From the NCBI RefSeq assembly GCF_050003625.1, contig NC_134401.1, positions 95,582,852 through 95,646,851 of the forward strand: a DNA stretch of 64,000 bases. The letters are read 5' to 3'. Positions 38,050-51,354 of this stretch are shown one piece after another (the stretch's first letter is position 1; each line of letters starts with the position of its first letter). The position numbers and the translations under genes were made by a program. This DNA comes from Haematobia irritans. Lineage: Eukaryota; Arthropoda; Insecta; Diptera; Muscidae. Under the pieces are notes generated by a model, which saw only the letters and a program-made list of their open reading frames with translations, did not search any database and had not been told where the DNA came from.

Positions 38050-39675
38050 TTTTTTTAGGATTTGGGTGGATTTTTCAATTTTTTGATGGTGGTCACAAAT
38101 TATCGTCCTTTTCGCTCTAGGACGCATATTTAAGGAGATATGGCTAAAAGAAGTTTTTCATATAAAAATTTCAATTTTTTTTTGGGTTTTGGGTGGATTT
38201 TTGAATTTTTTGAGGGTGGTCACGAATTATCGTCCTTTTCGCTGTAGGACGCATATTTAAGGAGATATGGCCAAAAGAAGTTTTTCATATAAAAATTTCA
38301 ATTTTTTTAGGTTTTGGGTGGATTTTTCAATTTTTTGATGGTGGTCACGAATTATCGTCCTTTTCGCTCTAGGACGCATATTTAAGGAGATATGGCCAAA
38401 AGAAGTTTTTCATATGAAAACTTAATTTTTTTAGGTTTTGAGTGGATTTTTGAATTTTTTGAGGGTGGTCACGAATTATCGTCCTTTTCGCTCTAGGACG
38501 CATATTTAAGGAGATATGGCCAAAAGAAGTTTTTCATATAAAAATTTCAATTTTTTTAGGTTTTGGGTGGATTTTTGAATTTTTTGAGGGTGGTCACGAA
38601 TTATCGTCCTTTTCGCTCTAGGACGCATATTTAAGGAGATATGGCCAAAAGAAGTTTTTCATATAAAAATTTCAATTTTTTTAGGTTTTGGGTGGATTTT
38701 TGAATTTTTTGAGGGTGGTCACGAATTATCGTCCTTTTCGCTCTAGGACGCATATTTAAGGAGATATGGCCAAAAGAAATTTTTCATATAAAAATTTCAA
38801 TTTTTTTAGGTTTTAGGTGGATTTTTGAATTTTTTGAGGGTGGTCACGAATTATCGTCCTTTTCGCTCTAGGACGCTTAGTTTAGGAGATATGGCCAAAA
38901 TAAGTTTTTCATATAAAAATTTCAATTTTTTTAGGTTTTGGGTGGATTTTTGAATTTTTTGAGGGTGGTCACGAATTATCGTCCTTTTCGCTCTAGGACG
39001 CTTAGTTTAGGAGATATGGCCAAAATAAGTTTTTCATATAAAAATTTCAATTTTTTTAGGATTTGGGTGGATTGTTGAATATTTTGAGGGTGGTCACGAA
39101 TTATCGTCCTTTTTGCTCTAGGACGCTTAGTTTAGGAGATATGGCCAAAATAAGTTTTTCATATAAAAATTTCAATGTTTTTAGGATTTGGGTGGATTTT
39201 TCAATTTTTTGATGGTGGTCACGAATTATCGTCCTTTTCGCTCTAGGACGCATATTTAAGGAGATATGGCCTAAAGAAGTTTTTCTTATAAAAATTAATT
39301 TTTTGTTAGGTTTTGGGTGGATTTTTCAATTTTTTGATGGTGGTCACGAATTATCGTCCTTTTCGCTCTAGGACGCATATTTAAAGAGATATGGTCAAAA
39401 GAAGTTTTTCATATAAAAATTTCAATTTTTTTAGGTTTTGGGTGGATTTTTGAATTTTTTGAGGGTGGTCACGAATTATCGTCCTTTTCGCTCTAGGACG
39501 CTTAGTTTAGGAGATATGGCCAAAAGAAGTTTTTCATATAAAAATTTAAATTTTTTTAGGATTTGGGTGGATTGTTGAATTTTTTGAGGGTGGTCACGAA
39601 TTATCGTCCTTTTCGCTCTAGGACGCATATTTAAGGAGATATGTCCAAAAAAAGTTTTTCATATAAAAATTTCAT
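38050..39675 (+). repeat. 1,626-bp tandem duplication, copy 1 (13 monomers)
   Basis: Private markers recur 1,626 bp later: TTTTTTGGGTTTTGGG at about 38178 and 39804, GAAAACTTAATTTTTTTAGG near 38417 and 40043, TTTTGAGTGG near 38437 and 40063, AAGAAATTTTTC near 38775 and 40401, and TTTTTCTTATAAAAATTAAT near 39281 and 40907. The left edge is only known to about 100 bp. Confidence 0.88.
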
Positions 39676-41300
39676 TTTTTTTAGGATTTGGGTGGATTTT
39701 TCAATTTTTTGATGGTGGTCACAAATTATCGTCCTTTTCGCTCTAGGACGCATATTTAAGGAGATATGGCCAAAAGAAGTTTTTCATATAAAAATTTCAA
39801 TTTTTTTTTGGGTTTTGGGTGGATTTTTGAATTTTTTGAGGGTGGTCACGAATTATCGTCCTTTTCGCTGTAGGACGCATATTTAAGGAGATATGGCCAA
39901 AAGAAGTTTTTCATATAAAAATTTCAATTTTTTTAGGTTTTGGGTGGATTTTTCAATTTTTTGATGGTGGTCACGAATTATCGTCCTTTTCGCTCTAGGA
40001 CGCATATTTAAGGAGATATGGCCAAAAGAAGTTTTTCATATGAAAACTTAATTTTTTTAGGTTTTGAGTGGATTTTTGAATTTTTTGAGGGTGGTCACGA
40101 ATTATCGTCCTTTTCGCTCTAGGACGCATATTTAAGGAGATATGGCCAAAAGAAGTTTTTCATATAAAAATTTCAATTTTTTTAGGTTTTGGGTGGATTT
40201 TTGAATTTTTTGAGGGTGGTCACGAATTATCGTCCTTTTCGCTCTAGGACGCATATTTAAGGAGATATGGCCAAAAGAAGTTTTTCATATAAAAATTTCA
40301 ATTTTTTTAGGTTTTGGGTGGATTTTTGAATTTTTTGAGGGTGGTCACGAATTATCGTCCTTTTCGCTCTAGGACGCATATTTAAGGAGATATGGCCAAA
40401 AGAAATTTTTCATATAAAAATTTCAATTTTTTTAGGTTTTGGGTGGATTTTTGAATTTTTTGAGGGTGGTCACGAATTATCGTCCTTTTCGCTCTAGGAC
40501 GCTTAGTTTAGGAGATATGGCCAAAATAAGTTTTTCATATAAAAATTTCAATTTTTTTAGGTTTTGGGTGGATTTTTGAATTTTTTGAGGGTGGTCACGA
40601 ATTATCGTCCTTTTCGCTCTAGGACGCTTAGTTTAGGAGATATGGCCAAAATAAGTTTTTCATATAAAAATTTCAATTTTTTTAGGATTTGGGTGGATTG
40701 TTGAATATTTTGAGGGTGGTCACGAATTATCGTCCTTTTTGCTCTAGGACGCTTAGTTTAGGAGATATGGCCAAAATAAGTTTTTCATATAAAAATTTCA
40801 ATGTTTTTAGGATTTGGGTGGATTTTTCAATTTTTTGATGGTGGTCACGAATTATCGTCCTTTTCGCTCTAGGACGCATATTTAAGGAGATATGGCCTAA
40901 AGAAGTTTTTCTTATAAAAATTAATTTTTTTTTAGGTTTTGGGTGGATTTTTCAATTTTTTGATGGTGGTCACGAATTATCGTCCTTTTCGCTCTAGGAC
41001 GCATATTTAAAGAGATATGGTCAAAAGAAGTTTTTCATATAAAAATTTCAATTTTTTTAGGTTTTGGGTGGATTTTTGAATTTTTTGAGGGTGGTCACGA
41101 ATTATCGTCCTTTTCGCTCTAGGACGCTTAGTTTAGGAGATATGGCCAAAAGAAGTTTTTCATATAAAAATTTAAATTTTTTTAGGATTTGGGTGGATTG
41201 TTGAATTTTTTGAGGGTGGTCACGAATTATCGTCCTTTTCGCTCTAGGACGCATATTTAAGGAGATATGTCCAAAAAAAGTTTTTCATATAAAAATTTCA
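39676..41300 (+). repeat. 1,626-bp tandem duplication, copy 2
   Basis: Adjacent to copy 1. Differences seen: GGCCAAAAG at 39768 where copy 1 has GGCTAAAAG, TTTTGGGTGG near 40437 where copy 1 has TTTTAGGTGG, and TTTTTTTTTAGG near 40927 where copy 1 has TTTTTGTTAGG. The rare ATGTCCAAAAAAAG occurs at both ends of this unit (about 39642 and 41268), which fixes the repeat length. Confidence 0.88.
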
Positions 41301-44300
41301 TTTTTTTTAGGATTTGGGTGGATTTTTCAATTTTTTGATGGTGGTCACAAATTATCGTCCTTTTCGCTCTAGGACGCATATTTAAGGAGATATGGCTAAA
41401 AGAAGTTTTTCATATAAAAATTTCAATTTTTTTAGGTTTTGGGTGGATTTTTGAATTTTTTGAGGGTGGTCACGAATTATCGTCCTTTGCGGTATAGGAC
41501 GCATATTTAAGGAGATATGGCCAAAAGAAGTTATTCATATAAAAATTTCATTTTTTTTAGGTTTTGGGTGGATTTTTCAATTTTTTGATGGTGGTCACGA
41601 ATTATCGTCCTTTTCGCTCTAGGACGCATATTTAAAGAGATATGGTCAAAAGAAGTTTTTCATATAAAAAGTTCAATTTTTTTAGGTTTTGGGTGGATTT
41701 TTGAATTTTTTGAGGGTGGTCACGAATTATCGTCCTTTTCGCTCTAGGACGCATATTTAAGGAGATATGGCCAAAATAAGTTTTTCATATAAAAATTTCA
41801 ATTTTTTTAGGTTTTGGGTGGATTTTTCAATTTTTTGAGGGTGGTCACGAATTATCGTCCTTTTCGCTCTAGGACGCTTAGTTTAGGAGATATGGCCAAA
41901 ATAAGTTTTTCATATAAAAATTTCAATTTTTTTAGGATTTGGGTGGATTTTTCAATATTTTGAGGGTGGTCACGAATTATCGTCCTTTTCGCTCTAGGAC
42001 GCATATTTAAGGAGATATGGCCAAAAGAAGTTTTTCATATAAAAATTAAATTTTTTTTAGGTTTTGGGTGGATTTTTCAATTTTTTGAGGGTGGTCACGA
42101 ATTATCGTCCTTTTCGCTCTAGGACGCATATTTAAAGAGATATGGTCAAAAGAAGTTTTTCATATAAAAATTTCAATTTTTTTAGGTTTTGGGTGGATTT
42201 TTGAATTTTTTGAGGGTGATCACGAATTATCGTCCTTTTCGCTCTAGGACGCATATTTAAGGAGATATGGCCAAAATAAGTTTTTCATATAAAAATTTCA
42301 ATTTTTTTAGGTTTTGGGTAGATTTTTCAATTTTTTGAGGGTGGTCACGAATTATCGTCCTTTTCGCTCTAGGACGCTTAGTTTAGGAGATATGGCCAAA
42401 ATAAGTTTTCCATACAAAAATTTCAATTTTTTTAGGATTTGGGTGGATTTTTCAATTTTTTGATGGTGGTCACGAATTATCGTCCTTTTCGCTCTAGGAC
42501 GCATATTTAAGGAGATATGGCCAAAAGAAGTTTTTCATATAAAAATTTCAATTTTTTTAGGATTTGGGTGGATTTTTGAATATTTTGAGGGTGGTCACGA
42601 ATTATCGTCCTTTTCGCTCTAGGACGCATATTTAAGGAGATATGGCCAAAAGAAGTTTTTCATATAAAAATTTAAATTTTTTTAGGTTTTGGGTGGATTT
42701 TTGAATATTTTGAGGGTGGTCACGAATTATCGTCCTTTTCGCTCTAGGACGCATATTTAAGGAGATATGGCCAAAAGAAGTTTTTCATATAAAAATTTCA
42801 ATTTTTTTAGGTTTTGGGTGGATTTTTGAATTTTTTGAGGGTGGTCACGAATTATCGTCCTTTGCGCTATAGGACGCATATTTAAGGAGATATGGCCAAA
42901 AGAAGTTTTTCATAAAAAAATTTCAATTTTTTTAGGTTTTGGGTGGATTTTTGAATTTTTTGAGGGTGGTCACGAATTATCGTCCTTTTCGCTCTAGGAC
43001 GCTTAGTTTAGGAGATATGGCCAAAATAAGTTTTTCATATAAAAATTTCACTTTTTTTTAGGTTTTGGGTGAATTTTTGAATTTTTTGAGGGTGGTCACG
43101 AATTATCGTCCTTTTCGCTCTAGGACGCTTAGTTTAGGAGATATGGCCAAAATAAGTTTTTCATATAAAAATTTCAATTTTTTTAGGTTTTGGGTGGATT
43201 TTTGAATATTTTGAGGGTGGTCACGAATTATCGTCTTTTTTGCTCTAGGACGATTAGTTTAGGAGATATGGCCAAAATAAGTTTTTCATATAAAAATTTC
43301 AATTTTTTTAGGATTTGGGTGGATTTTTCAATTTTTTGATGGTGGTCACGAATTATCGTCCTTTTCGCTCTAGGACGCATATTTAAGGAGATATGGCCAA
43401 ATGAAGTTTTTCATATAAAAATTAAATTTTTTTTAGGTTTTGGGTGGATTTTTGAATATTTTGAGGGTGGTCACGAATTATCGTCCTTTTCGCTCTAGGA
43501 CGCATATTTAAGGAGATATGGCCAAAAGAAGTTTTTCATATAAAAATTTAATTTTTTTTAGGTTTTGGGTGGATTTTTGAATATTTTGAGGGTGGTCACG
43601 AATTATCGTCCTTTTCGCTCTAGGACGCATATTTAAGGAGATATGGCCAAAAGAAGTTTTTCATATAAAAATTTCATTTTTTTAGGTTTTGGGTGGATTT
43701 TTGAATTTTTTGAGGGTGGTCACGAATTATCGTCCTTTTTGCTCTAGGACGCTTAGTTTAGGAGATATGGCCAAAAGAAGTTTTTCATATAAAAATTAAA
43801 TTTTTTTTAGGTTTTGGGTGGATTTTTGAATTTTTTGAGGGTGGTCACGAATTATCGTCATTTTCGCTCTAGGACGCATATTTAAGGAGATATGGCCAAA
43901 AGAAGTTTTTCATATAAAAATTTCAATTTTTTTAGGATTTGGATGGATTTTTCAATTTTTTGATGGTGGTCACAAATTATCGTCCTTTTCGCTCTAGGAC
44001 GCATATTTAAGGAGATATGGCTAAAAGAAGTTTTTCATATAAAAATTTCAATTTTTTTAGGTTTTGGGTGGATTTTTTAATTTTTTGAGGGTGGTCACGA
44101 ATTATCGTCCTTTTTGCTGTAGGACGCATATTTAAGGAGATATGGCCAAAAGAAGTTTTTCATATAAAAATTTCAATTTTTTTAGGTTTTGGGTGGATTT
44201 TTCAATTTTTTGATGGTGGTCACGAATTATCGCCCTTTTCGCTGTAGGACGCATATTTAAGGAGATATGGCCAAAAGAAGTTTTTCATATAAAAATTTCA

Positions 44301-47300
44301 TTTTTTTTTAGGTTTTGGGTGGATTTTTCAATTTTTTGATGGTGGTCACGAATTATCGTCCTTTTCGCTCTAGGACGCATATTTAAAGAGATATGGTCAA
44401 AAGAAGTTTTTCATATAAAAATTTCAATTTTTTTAGGTTTTGGGTGGATTTTTGAATTTTTTGAGGGTGGTCACGAATTATCGTCCTTTTCGCTCTAGGA
44501 CGCATATTTAAGGAGATATGGCCAAAATAAGTTTTTCATATAAAAATTTCAATTTTTTTAGGTTTTGGGTGGATTTTTCAATTTTTTGAGGGTGGTCACG
44601 AATTATCGTCCTTTTCGCTCTAGGACGCTTAGTTTAGGAGATATGGCTAAAATAAGTTTTTCATATAAAAATTTCAATTTTTTTAGGATTTGGGTGGATT
44701 TTTCAATTTTTTGATGGTGGTCACGAATTATCGTCCTTTTCGCTCTAGGACGCATATTTAAGGAGATATGGCCAAAAGAAGTTTTTCATATGAAAATTTC
44801 ATTTTTTTAGGTTTTGGGTGGATTTTTGAATTTTTTGAGGGTGGTCACGAATTATCGTCCTTTTCGCTGTAAGACGCATATTTAAGGAGATATGGCCAAA
44901 AGAAGTTTTTCATATAAAAATTTAAATTTTTTTAGGTTTTGGGTGGATTTTTCAATTTTTTGATGGTGGTCACGAATTATCGTCCTTTTCGCTCTAGAAC
45001 GCATATTTAAAGAGATATGGTCAAAAGAAGTTTTTCATATAAAAATTTCAATTTTTTTAGGTTTTGGGTGGATGTTTGAATATTTTGAGGGTGGTCACGA
45101 ATTATCGTCCTTTTCGCTCTAGGACGCTTAGGTTAGGAGATATGGCCAAAAGAAGTTTTTCATATAAAAATTTCAATTTTTTTAGGTTTTGGGTGGATTT
45201 TTCAATTTTTTGATGGTGGTCACGAATTATCGTCCTTTTCGCTGTAGGACGCATATTTAAGGAGATATGGCCAAAAGAAGTTTTTCATATAAAAAATTTT
45301 TTTTTTTTAGGTTTTGGGTGGATTTTTCAATTTTTTGATGGTGGTCACGAATTATCGTCCTTTTCGCTCTAGGACGCCTATTTAAAGAGATATGGTCAAA
45401 AGAAGTTTTTCATATAAAAATTTCAATTTTTTTAGGTTTTGGGTGGATTTTTGAATTTTTTGAGGGTGGTCACGAATTATCGTCCTTTGCGCTATAGGAC
45501 GCATATTTAAGGAGATATGGCCAAAAGAAGTTTTTCATATAAAAATTTCAATTTTTTTGGGTTTTGGGTGGATTTTTCAATTTTTTGATGGTGGTCACGA
45601 ATTATCGTCCTTTTCGCTCTAGGACGCTTAGTTTAGGAGATATGGCCAAAATAAGTTTTTCATATAAAAATTTCAATTTTTTTAGGTTTTGGGTGGATTT
45701 TTGAATATTTTGAGGGTGGTCACGAATTATCGTCCTTTTCGCTCTAGGACGCATATTTAAGGAGATATGGCCAAAAGAAGTTTTTCATATAAAAATTTCA
45801 ATTTTTTTAGGTTTTGGGTGGATTTTTCAATTTTTTGATGGTGGTCACAAATTATCGTCCATTTTGCTCTAGGACGCATATTTAAGGAGATATGGCTAAA
45901 AGAAGTTTTTCATATAAAAATTTCAATTTTTTTAGGTTTTGGGTGGATTTTTGAATTTTTTGAGGGTGGTCACGAATTATCGTCCTTTTCGTTGTAAGAC
46001 GCATATTTAAGGAGATATGGCCAAAAGAAGTTTTTCATATAAAAATTTCAATTTTTTTAGGTTTTGGGTGGATTTTTCAATTTTTTGATGGTGGTCACGA
46101 ATTATCGTCCTTTTCGCTGTAGGACGCATATTTAAGGAGATATGGCCAAAAGAAGTTTTTCATATAAAAATTTCTTTTTTTTTTAGGTTTTGGGTGGATT
46201 TTTCAATTTTTTGATGGTGGTCACGAATTATCGTCCTTTTCGCTCTAGGACGCATATTTAAAGAGATATTGTCAAAAGAAGTTTTTCATATAAAAATTTC
46301 AATTTTTTTAGGTTTTGGGTGGATTTTTGAATTTTTTGAGGGTGGTCACGAATTATCGTCCTTTTCGCTCTAGGACGCTTAGTTTAGGAGATATGGCCAA
46401 AAGAAGTTTTTCATATAAAAATTTCAATTTTTTTAGGTTTTGGGTGGATTTTTGAATATTTTGAGGGTGGTCACGAATTATCGTCCTTTTTGCTCTAGGA
46501 CGCTTAGTTTAGGAGATATGGGCAAAATAAGTTTTTCATATAAAAATTTAAATTTTTTTAGGATTTGGGTGGATTTTTCAATTTTTTGATGGTGGTCACG
46601 AATTATCGTCCTTTTCGCTCTAGGACGCTTAGTTTAGGAGATATGGCCAAAAGAAGTTTTTCATATAAAAATTAAATTTTTTTTAGGTTTTGGGTGGATT
46701 TTTGAATTTTTTGAGGGTGGTCACGAATTATCGTCCTTTTCGCTCTAGGACGCATATTTAAGGAGATATGGCCAAAAGAAGTTTTTCATATAAAAATTTC
46801 AATTTGTTTAGGTTTTGGGTGGATTTTTGAATTTTTTGAGGGTGGTCACGAATTATCCTCCTTTGCGCTATAGGACGCATATTTAAGGAGATATGGCCAA
46901 AAGAAGTTTTTCATATAAAAATTTCAATTTTTTTGGGTTTTGGGTGGATTTTTGAATTTTTTGAGGGTGGTCACGAATTATCGTCCTTTTCGCTCTAGGA
47001 CGCTTAGTTTAGGAGATATGGCCAAAATAAGTTTTTCATATAAAAATTTCAATTTTTTTAGGTTTTGGGTGGATTTTTGAATATTTTGAGGGTGGTCACG
47101 AATTATCGTCCTTTTCGCTCTAGGACGCATATTTAAGGAGATATGGCCAAAAGAAGTTTTTCATATAAAAATTTCAATTTTTTTAGGTTTTGGGTGGATT
47201 TTTGAATTTTTTGAGGGTGGTCACGAATTATCGTCCTTTGCGCTATAGGACGCATATTTAAGGAGATATGGCCAAAAGAAGTTTTTCATATAAAAATGTC

Positions 47301-49077
47301 AATTTTTTTAGGATTTGGGTGGATTTTTCAATTTTTTGATGGTGGTCACAAATTATCGTCCATTTCGCTCTAGGACGCATATTTAAGGAGATATGGCTAA
47401 AAGAAGTTTTTCATATAAAAATTTCAATTTTTTTAGGATTTGGGTGGATTTTTGAATTTTTTGAGGGTGGTCACAAATTATCGTCCATTTCGCTCTAGGA
47501 CGCATATTTAAAGAGATATGGTCAAAAGAAGTTTTTCATATAAAAATTTCAATTTTTTTAGGTTTTGGGTGGATTTTTGAATATTTTGAGGGTGGTCACG
47601 AATTATCGTCATTTTTGCTCTAGGACGCTTAGTTTAGGAGATATGGGCAAAATAAGTTTTTCATATAAAAATTTCAATTTTTTTAGGATTTGGGTGGATT
47701 TTTCAATTTTTTGATGGTGGTCACGAATTATCGTCCTTTTCGCTGTAGGACGCATATTTAAAGAGATATGGTCAAAAGGAGTTGTTCATATAAAAATTTC
47801 AATTTTTTTAGGTTTTGGGTGGATTTTTGAATTTTTTGAGGGTGGTCACGAATTATCGTCCTTTTGGCTCTAGGACGCATATTTAAGGAGATATGGCCAA
47901 AATAAGTTTTTCATATAAAATTTTCAATTTTTTTAGGTTTTGGGTGGATTTTTCAATTTTTTGATGGTGGTCACGAATTATCGTCCTTTTCGCTCTAGGA
48001 CGCATATTTAAGGAGATATGGCCAAAAGAAGTTTTTCATATGAAAATTTCATTTTTTTTAGGTTTTGGGTGGATTTTTGAATTTTTTGAGGGTGGTCACG
48101 AATTATCGTCCTTTTCGCTCTAGGACGCATATTTAAGGAGATATGGCCAAAAGAAGTTTTTCATATAAAAATTTCAATTTTTTTAGGTTTTGGGTGGATT
48201 TTTGAATATTTTGATGGTGGTCACGAATTATCGTCCTTTTCGCTCTAGGACGCATATTTAAGGAGATATGGCCAAAAGAAGTTTTTCATATAAAAATTTC
48301 AATTTTTTTAGGTTTTGGGTGGATTTTTGAATTTTTTGAGGGTGGTCACGAATTATCGTCCTTTGCGCTATAGGACGCATATTTAAGGAGATATGGCCAA
48401 AAGAAGTTTTTCATATAAAAATTTCAATTTTTTTAGGTTTTGGGTGGATTTTTGAATTTTTTGAGGGTGGTCACGAATTATCGTCCTTTTCGCTCTAGGA
48501 CGCATATTTAAGGAGATATGGCCAAAAGAAGTTTTTCATATAAAAATTTCAATTTTTTTAGGTTTTGGGTGGATTTTTGAATATTTTGAGGGTGGTCACG
48601 AATTATCGTCCTTTTCGCTCTAGGACGCATATTTAAGGAGATATGGCCAAAAGAAGTTTTTCATATAAAAATTTCAATTTTTTTAGGTTTTGGGTGGATT
48701 TTTGAATTTTTTGAGGGTGGTCACGAATTATCGTCCTTTTCGCTCTAGGACGCATATTTAAGGAGATATGGCCAAAAGAAGTTTTTCATATAAAAATTTC
48801 AATTTTTTTAGGATTTGGGTGGATTTTTCAATTTTTTGATGGTGGTCACAAATTATCGTCCTTTTCGCTCTAGGACGCATATTTAAGGAGATATGGCTAA
48901 AAGAAGTTTTTCATATAAAAATTTCAATTTTTTTAGGTTTTGGGTGGATTTTTGAATTTTTTGAGGGTGGTCACGAATTATCGTCCTTTTCGCTCTAGGA
49001 CGCTTAGTTTAGGAGATATGGCCAAAATAAGTTTTTCATATAAAAATTTCAATTTTTTTAGGATTTGGGTGGATTGT
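41301..49077 (+). repeat. Mosaic satellite monomers, 41.3-49.1 kb
   Basis: About 62 monomers, no gene or foreign DNA. Rare variants link this stretch to the block on its right: AAATTTCTTTTTTTTTTAGG at 46170 resembles 50297, and CGTTGTAAGACGC at 45990 resembles CGCTGTAAGACGC at 50117, both at 4,127-bp spacing. GGATGTTTGAATATTTT at 45070 resembles 50448 at about 5,378 bp. The different spacings show mosaic exchange rather than one clean duplication. Confidence 0.82.
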
Positions 49078-51115
49078 TGAATATTTTGAGGGTGGTCACG
49101 AATTATCGTCCTTTTTGCTCTAGGACGCTTAGTTTAGGAGATATGGCTAAAAGAAGTTTTTCATATAAAAATTTCAATTTTTTTAGGTTTTGGGTGGATT
49201 TTTGAATTTTTTGAGGGTGGTCACGAATTATCGTCCTTTTCGCTGTAAGACGCATATTTAAGGAGATATGGCCAAAAGAAGTTTTTCATATAAAAATTTC
49301 AATTTTTTTAGGTTTTGGGTGGATTTTTCAATTTTTTGATGGTGGTCACGAATTATCGCCCTTTTCGCTGTAGGACGCATATTTAAGGAGATATGGCCAA
49401 AAGAAGTTTTTCATATAAAAATTTCATTTGTTTTTAGGTTTTGGGTGGATTTTTCAATTTTTTGATGGTGGTCACGAATTATCGTCCTTTTCGCTCTAGG
49501 ACGCATATTTAAGGAGATATGGCCAAAAGAAGTTTTTCATATAAAAATTTCAATTTTTTTAGGTTTTGGGTGGATTTTTTAATTTTTTGAGGGTGGTCAC
49601 GAATTATCGTCCTTTTCGCTCTAGGACGCATATTTAAGGAGATATGGTCAAAAGAAGTTTTTCATATAAAAATTTCAATTTTTTTAGGTTTTGGGTGGAT
49701 TTTTGAATATTTTGAGGGTGGTCACGAATTATCGTCCTTTTCGCTCTAGGACGCATATTTAAGGAGATATGGCCAAAAGAAGTTTTTCATATAAAAATTT
49801 CAATTTTTTTAGGTTTTGGGTGGATTTTTGAATTTTTTGAGGGTGGTCACGAATTATCGTCCTTTTCGCTCTAGGACGCATATTTAAGGAGATATGGCCA
49901 AAAGAAGTTTTTCATATAAAAATTTCAATTTTTTTAGGATTTGGGTGGATTTTTCAATTTTTTGATGGTGGTCACAAATTATCGTCCATTTCGCTCTAGG
50001 ACGCATATTTAAGGAGATATGGCTAAAAGAAGTTTTTCATATAAAAATTTCAATTTTTTTAGGTTTTGGGTGGATTTTTGAATTTTTTGAGGGTGGTCAC
50101 GAATTATCGTCCTTTTCGCTGTAAGACGCATATTTAAGGAGATATGGCCAAAAGAAGTTTTTCATATAAAAATTTCAATTTTTTTAGGTTTTGGGTGGAT
50201 TTTTCAATTTTTTGATGGTGGTCACGAATTATCGTCCTTTTCGCTGTAGGACGCATATTTAAGGAGATATGGCCAAAAGAAGTTTTTCATATAAAAATTT
50301 CTTTTTTTTTTAGGTTTTGGGTGGATTTTTCAATTTTTTGATGGTGGTCACGAATTATCGTCCTTTTCGCTCTAGGACGCATATTTAAAGAGATATGGTC
50401 AAAAGAAGTTTTTCATATAAAAATTTCAATTTTTTTAGGTTTTGGGTGGATGTTTGAATATTTTGGGGGTGGTCACGAATTATCGTCCTTTTCGCTCTAG
50501 GACGCTTAGGTTAGGAGATATGGCCAAAATAAGTTTTTCATATAAAAATTTCAATTTTTTTAGAATGTGGGTGGATTTTTCAATTTTTTGATGGTGGTCA
50601 CGAATTATCGTCCTTTGCGCTCTAGGACGCATATTTAAGGAGATATGGCCAAAAGAAGTTTTTCATATAAAAATTTAAATTTTTTTAGGTTTTGGGTGGA
50701 TTTTTGAATATTTTGAGGGTGGTCACGAATTATCGTCCTTTTCGCTCTAGGACGCTTAGTTTAGGAGATATGGCCAAAATAAGTTTTTCATATAAAAATT
50801 TCAATTTTTTTAGGAGGTGGGTGGATTTGTCAATTTTTTGATGGTGGTCACGAATTATCGTCCTTTTCGCTCTAGGACGCATATTTAAGGAGATATGGCC
50901 AAAAGAAGTTTTTCATATGAAAATTTCATTTTTTTTAGGTTTTGGGTGGATTTTTGAATTTTTTGAGGGTGGTCACGAATTATCGTCCTTTTCGCTCTAG
51001 GACGCATATTTAAGGAGATATGGCCAAAAGAAGTTTTTCATATAAAAATTTCAATTTTTTTAGGTTTTGGGTGGATTTTTGAATATTTTGAGGGTGGTCA
51101 CGTATTATCGTCCTT

Positions 51116-51140
51116 TTCGCTCTATTTAAGGAGATATGGC
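51116..51140 (+). repeat. Monomer with 9-bp deletion in the box
   Basis: The box reads CGCTCTATTTAAGGAG instead of CGCTCT-AGGACGCAT-ATTTAAGGAG, so the right arm of the dyad is deleted. The same deletion is in the equivalent monomer of the second large copy near 61225. The preceding unit in both copies has CACGTATTATCG. Confidence 0.85.
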
Positions 51141-51354
51141 CAAAAGAAGTTTTTCATATAAAAATTTCATTTTTTTTAGGTTTTGGGTGGATTTTTGAAT
51201 TTTTTGAGGGTGGTCACGAATTATCGTCCTTTGCGCTATAGGACGCATATTTAAGGAGATATGGCCAAAAGAAGTTTTTCATATAAAAATTTCAATTTTT
51301 CTAGGTTTTGGGTGGATTTTTGAATATTTTGAGGGTGGTCACGAATTATCGTCC

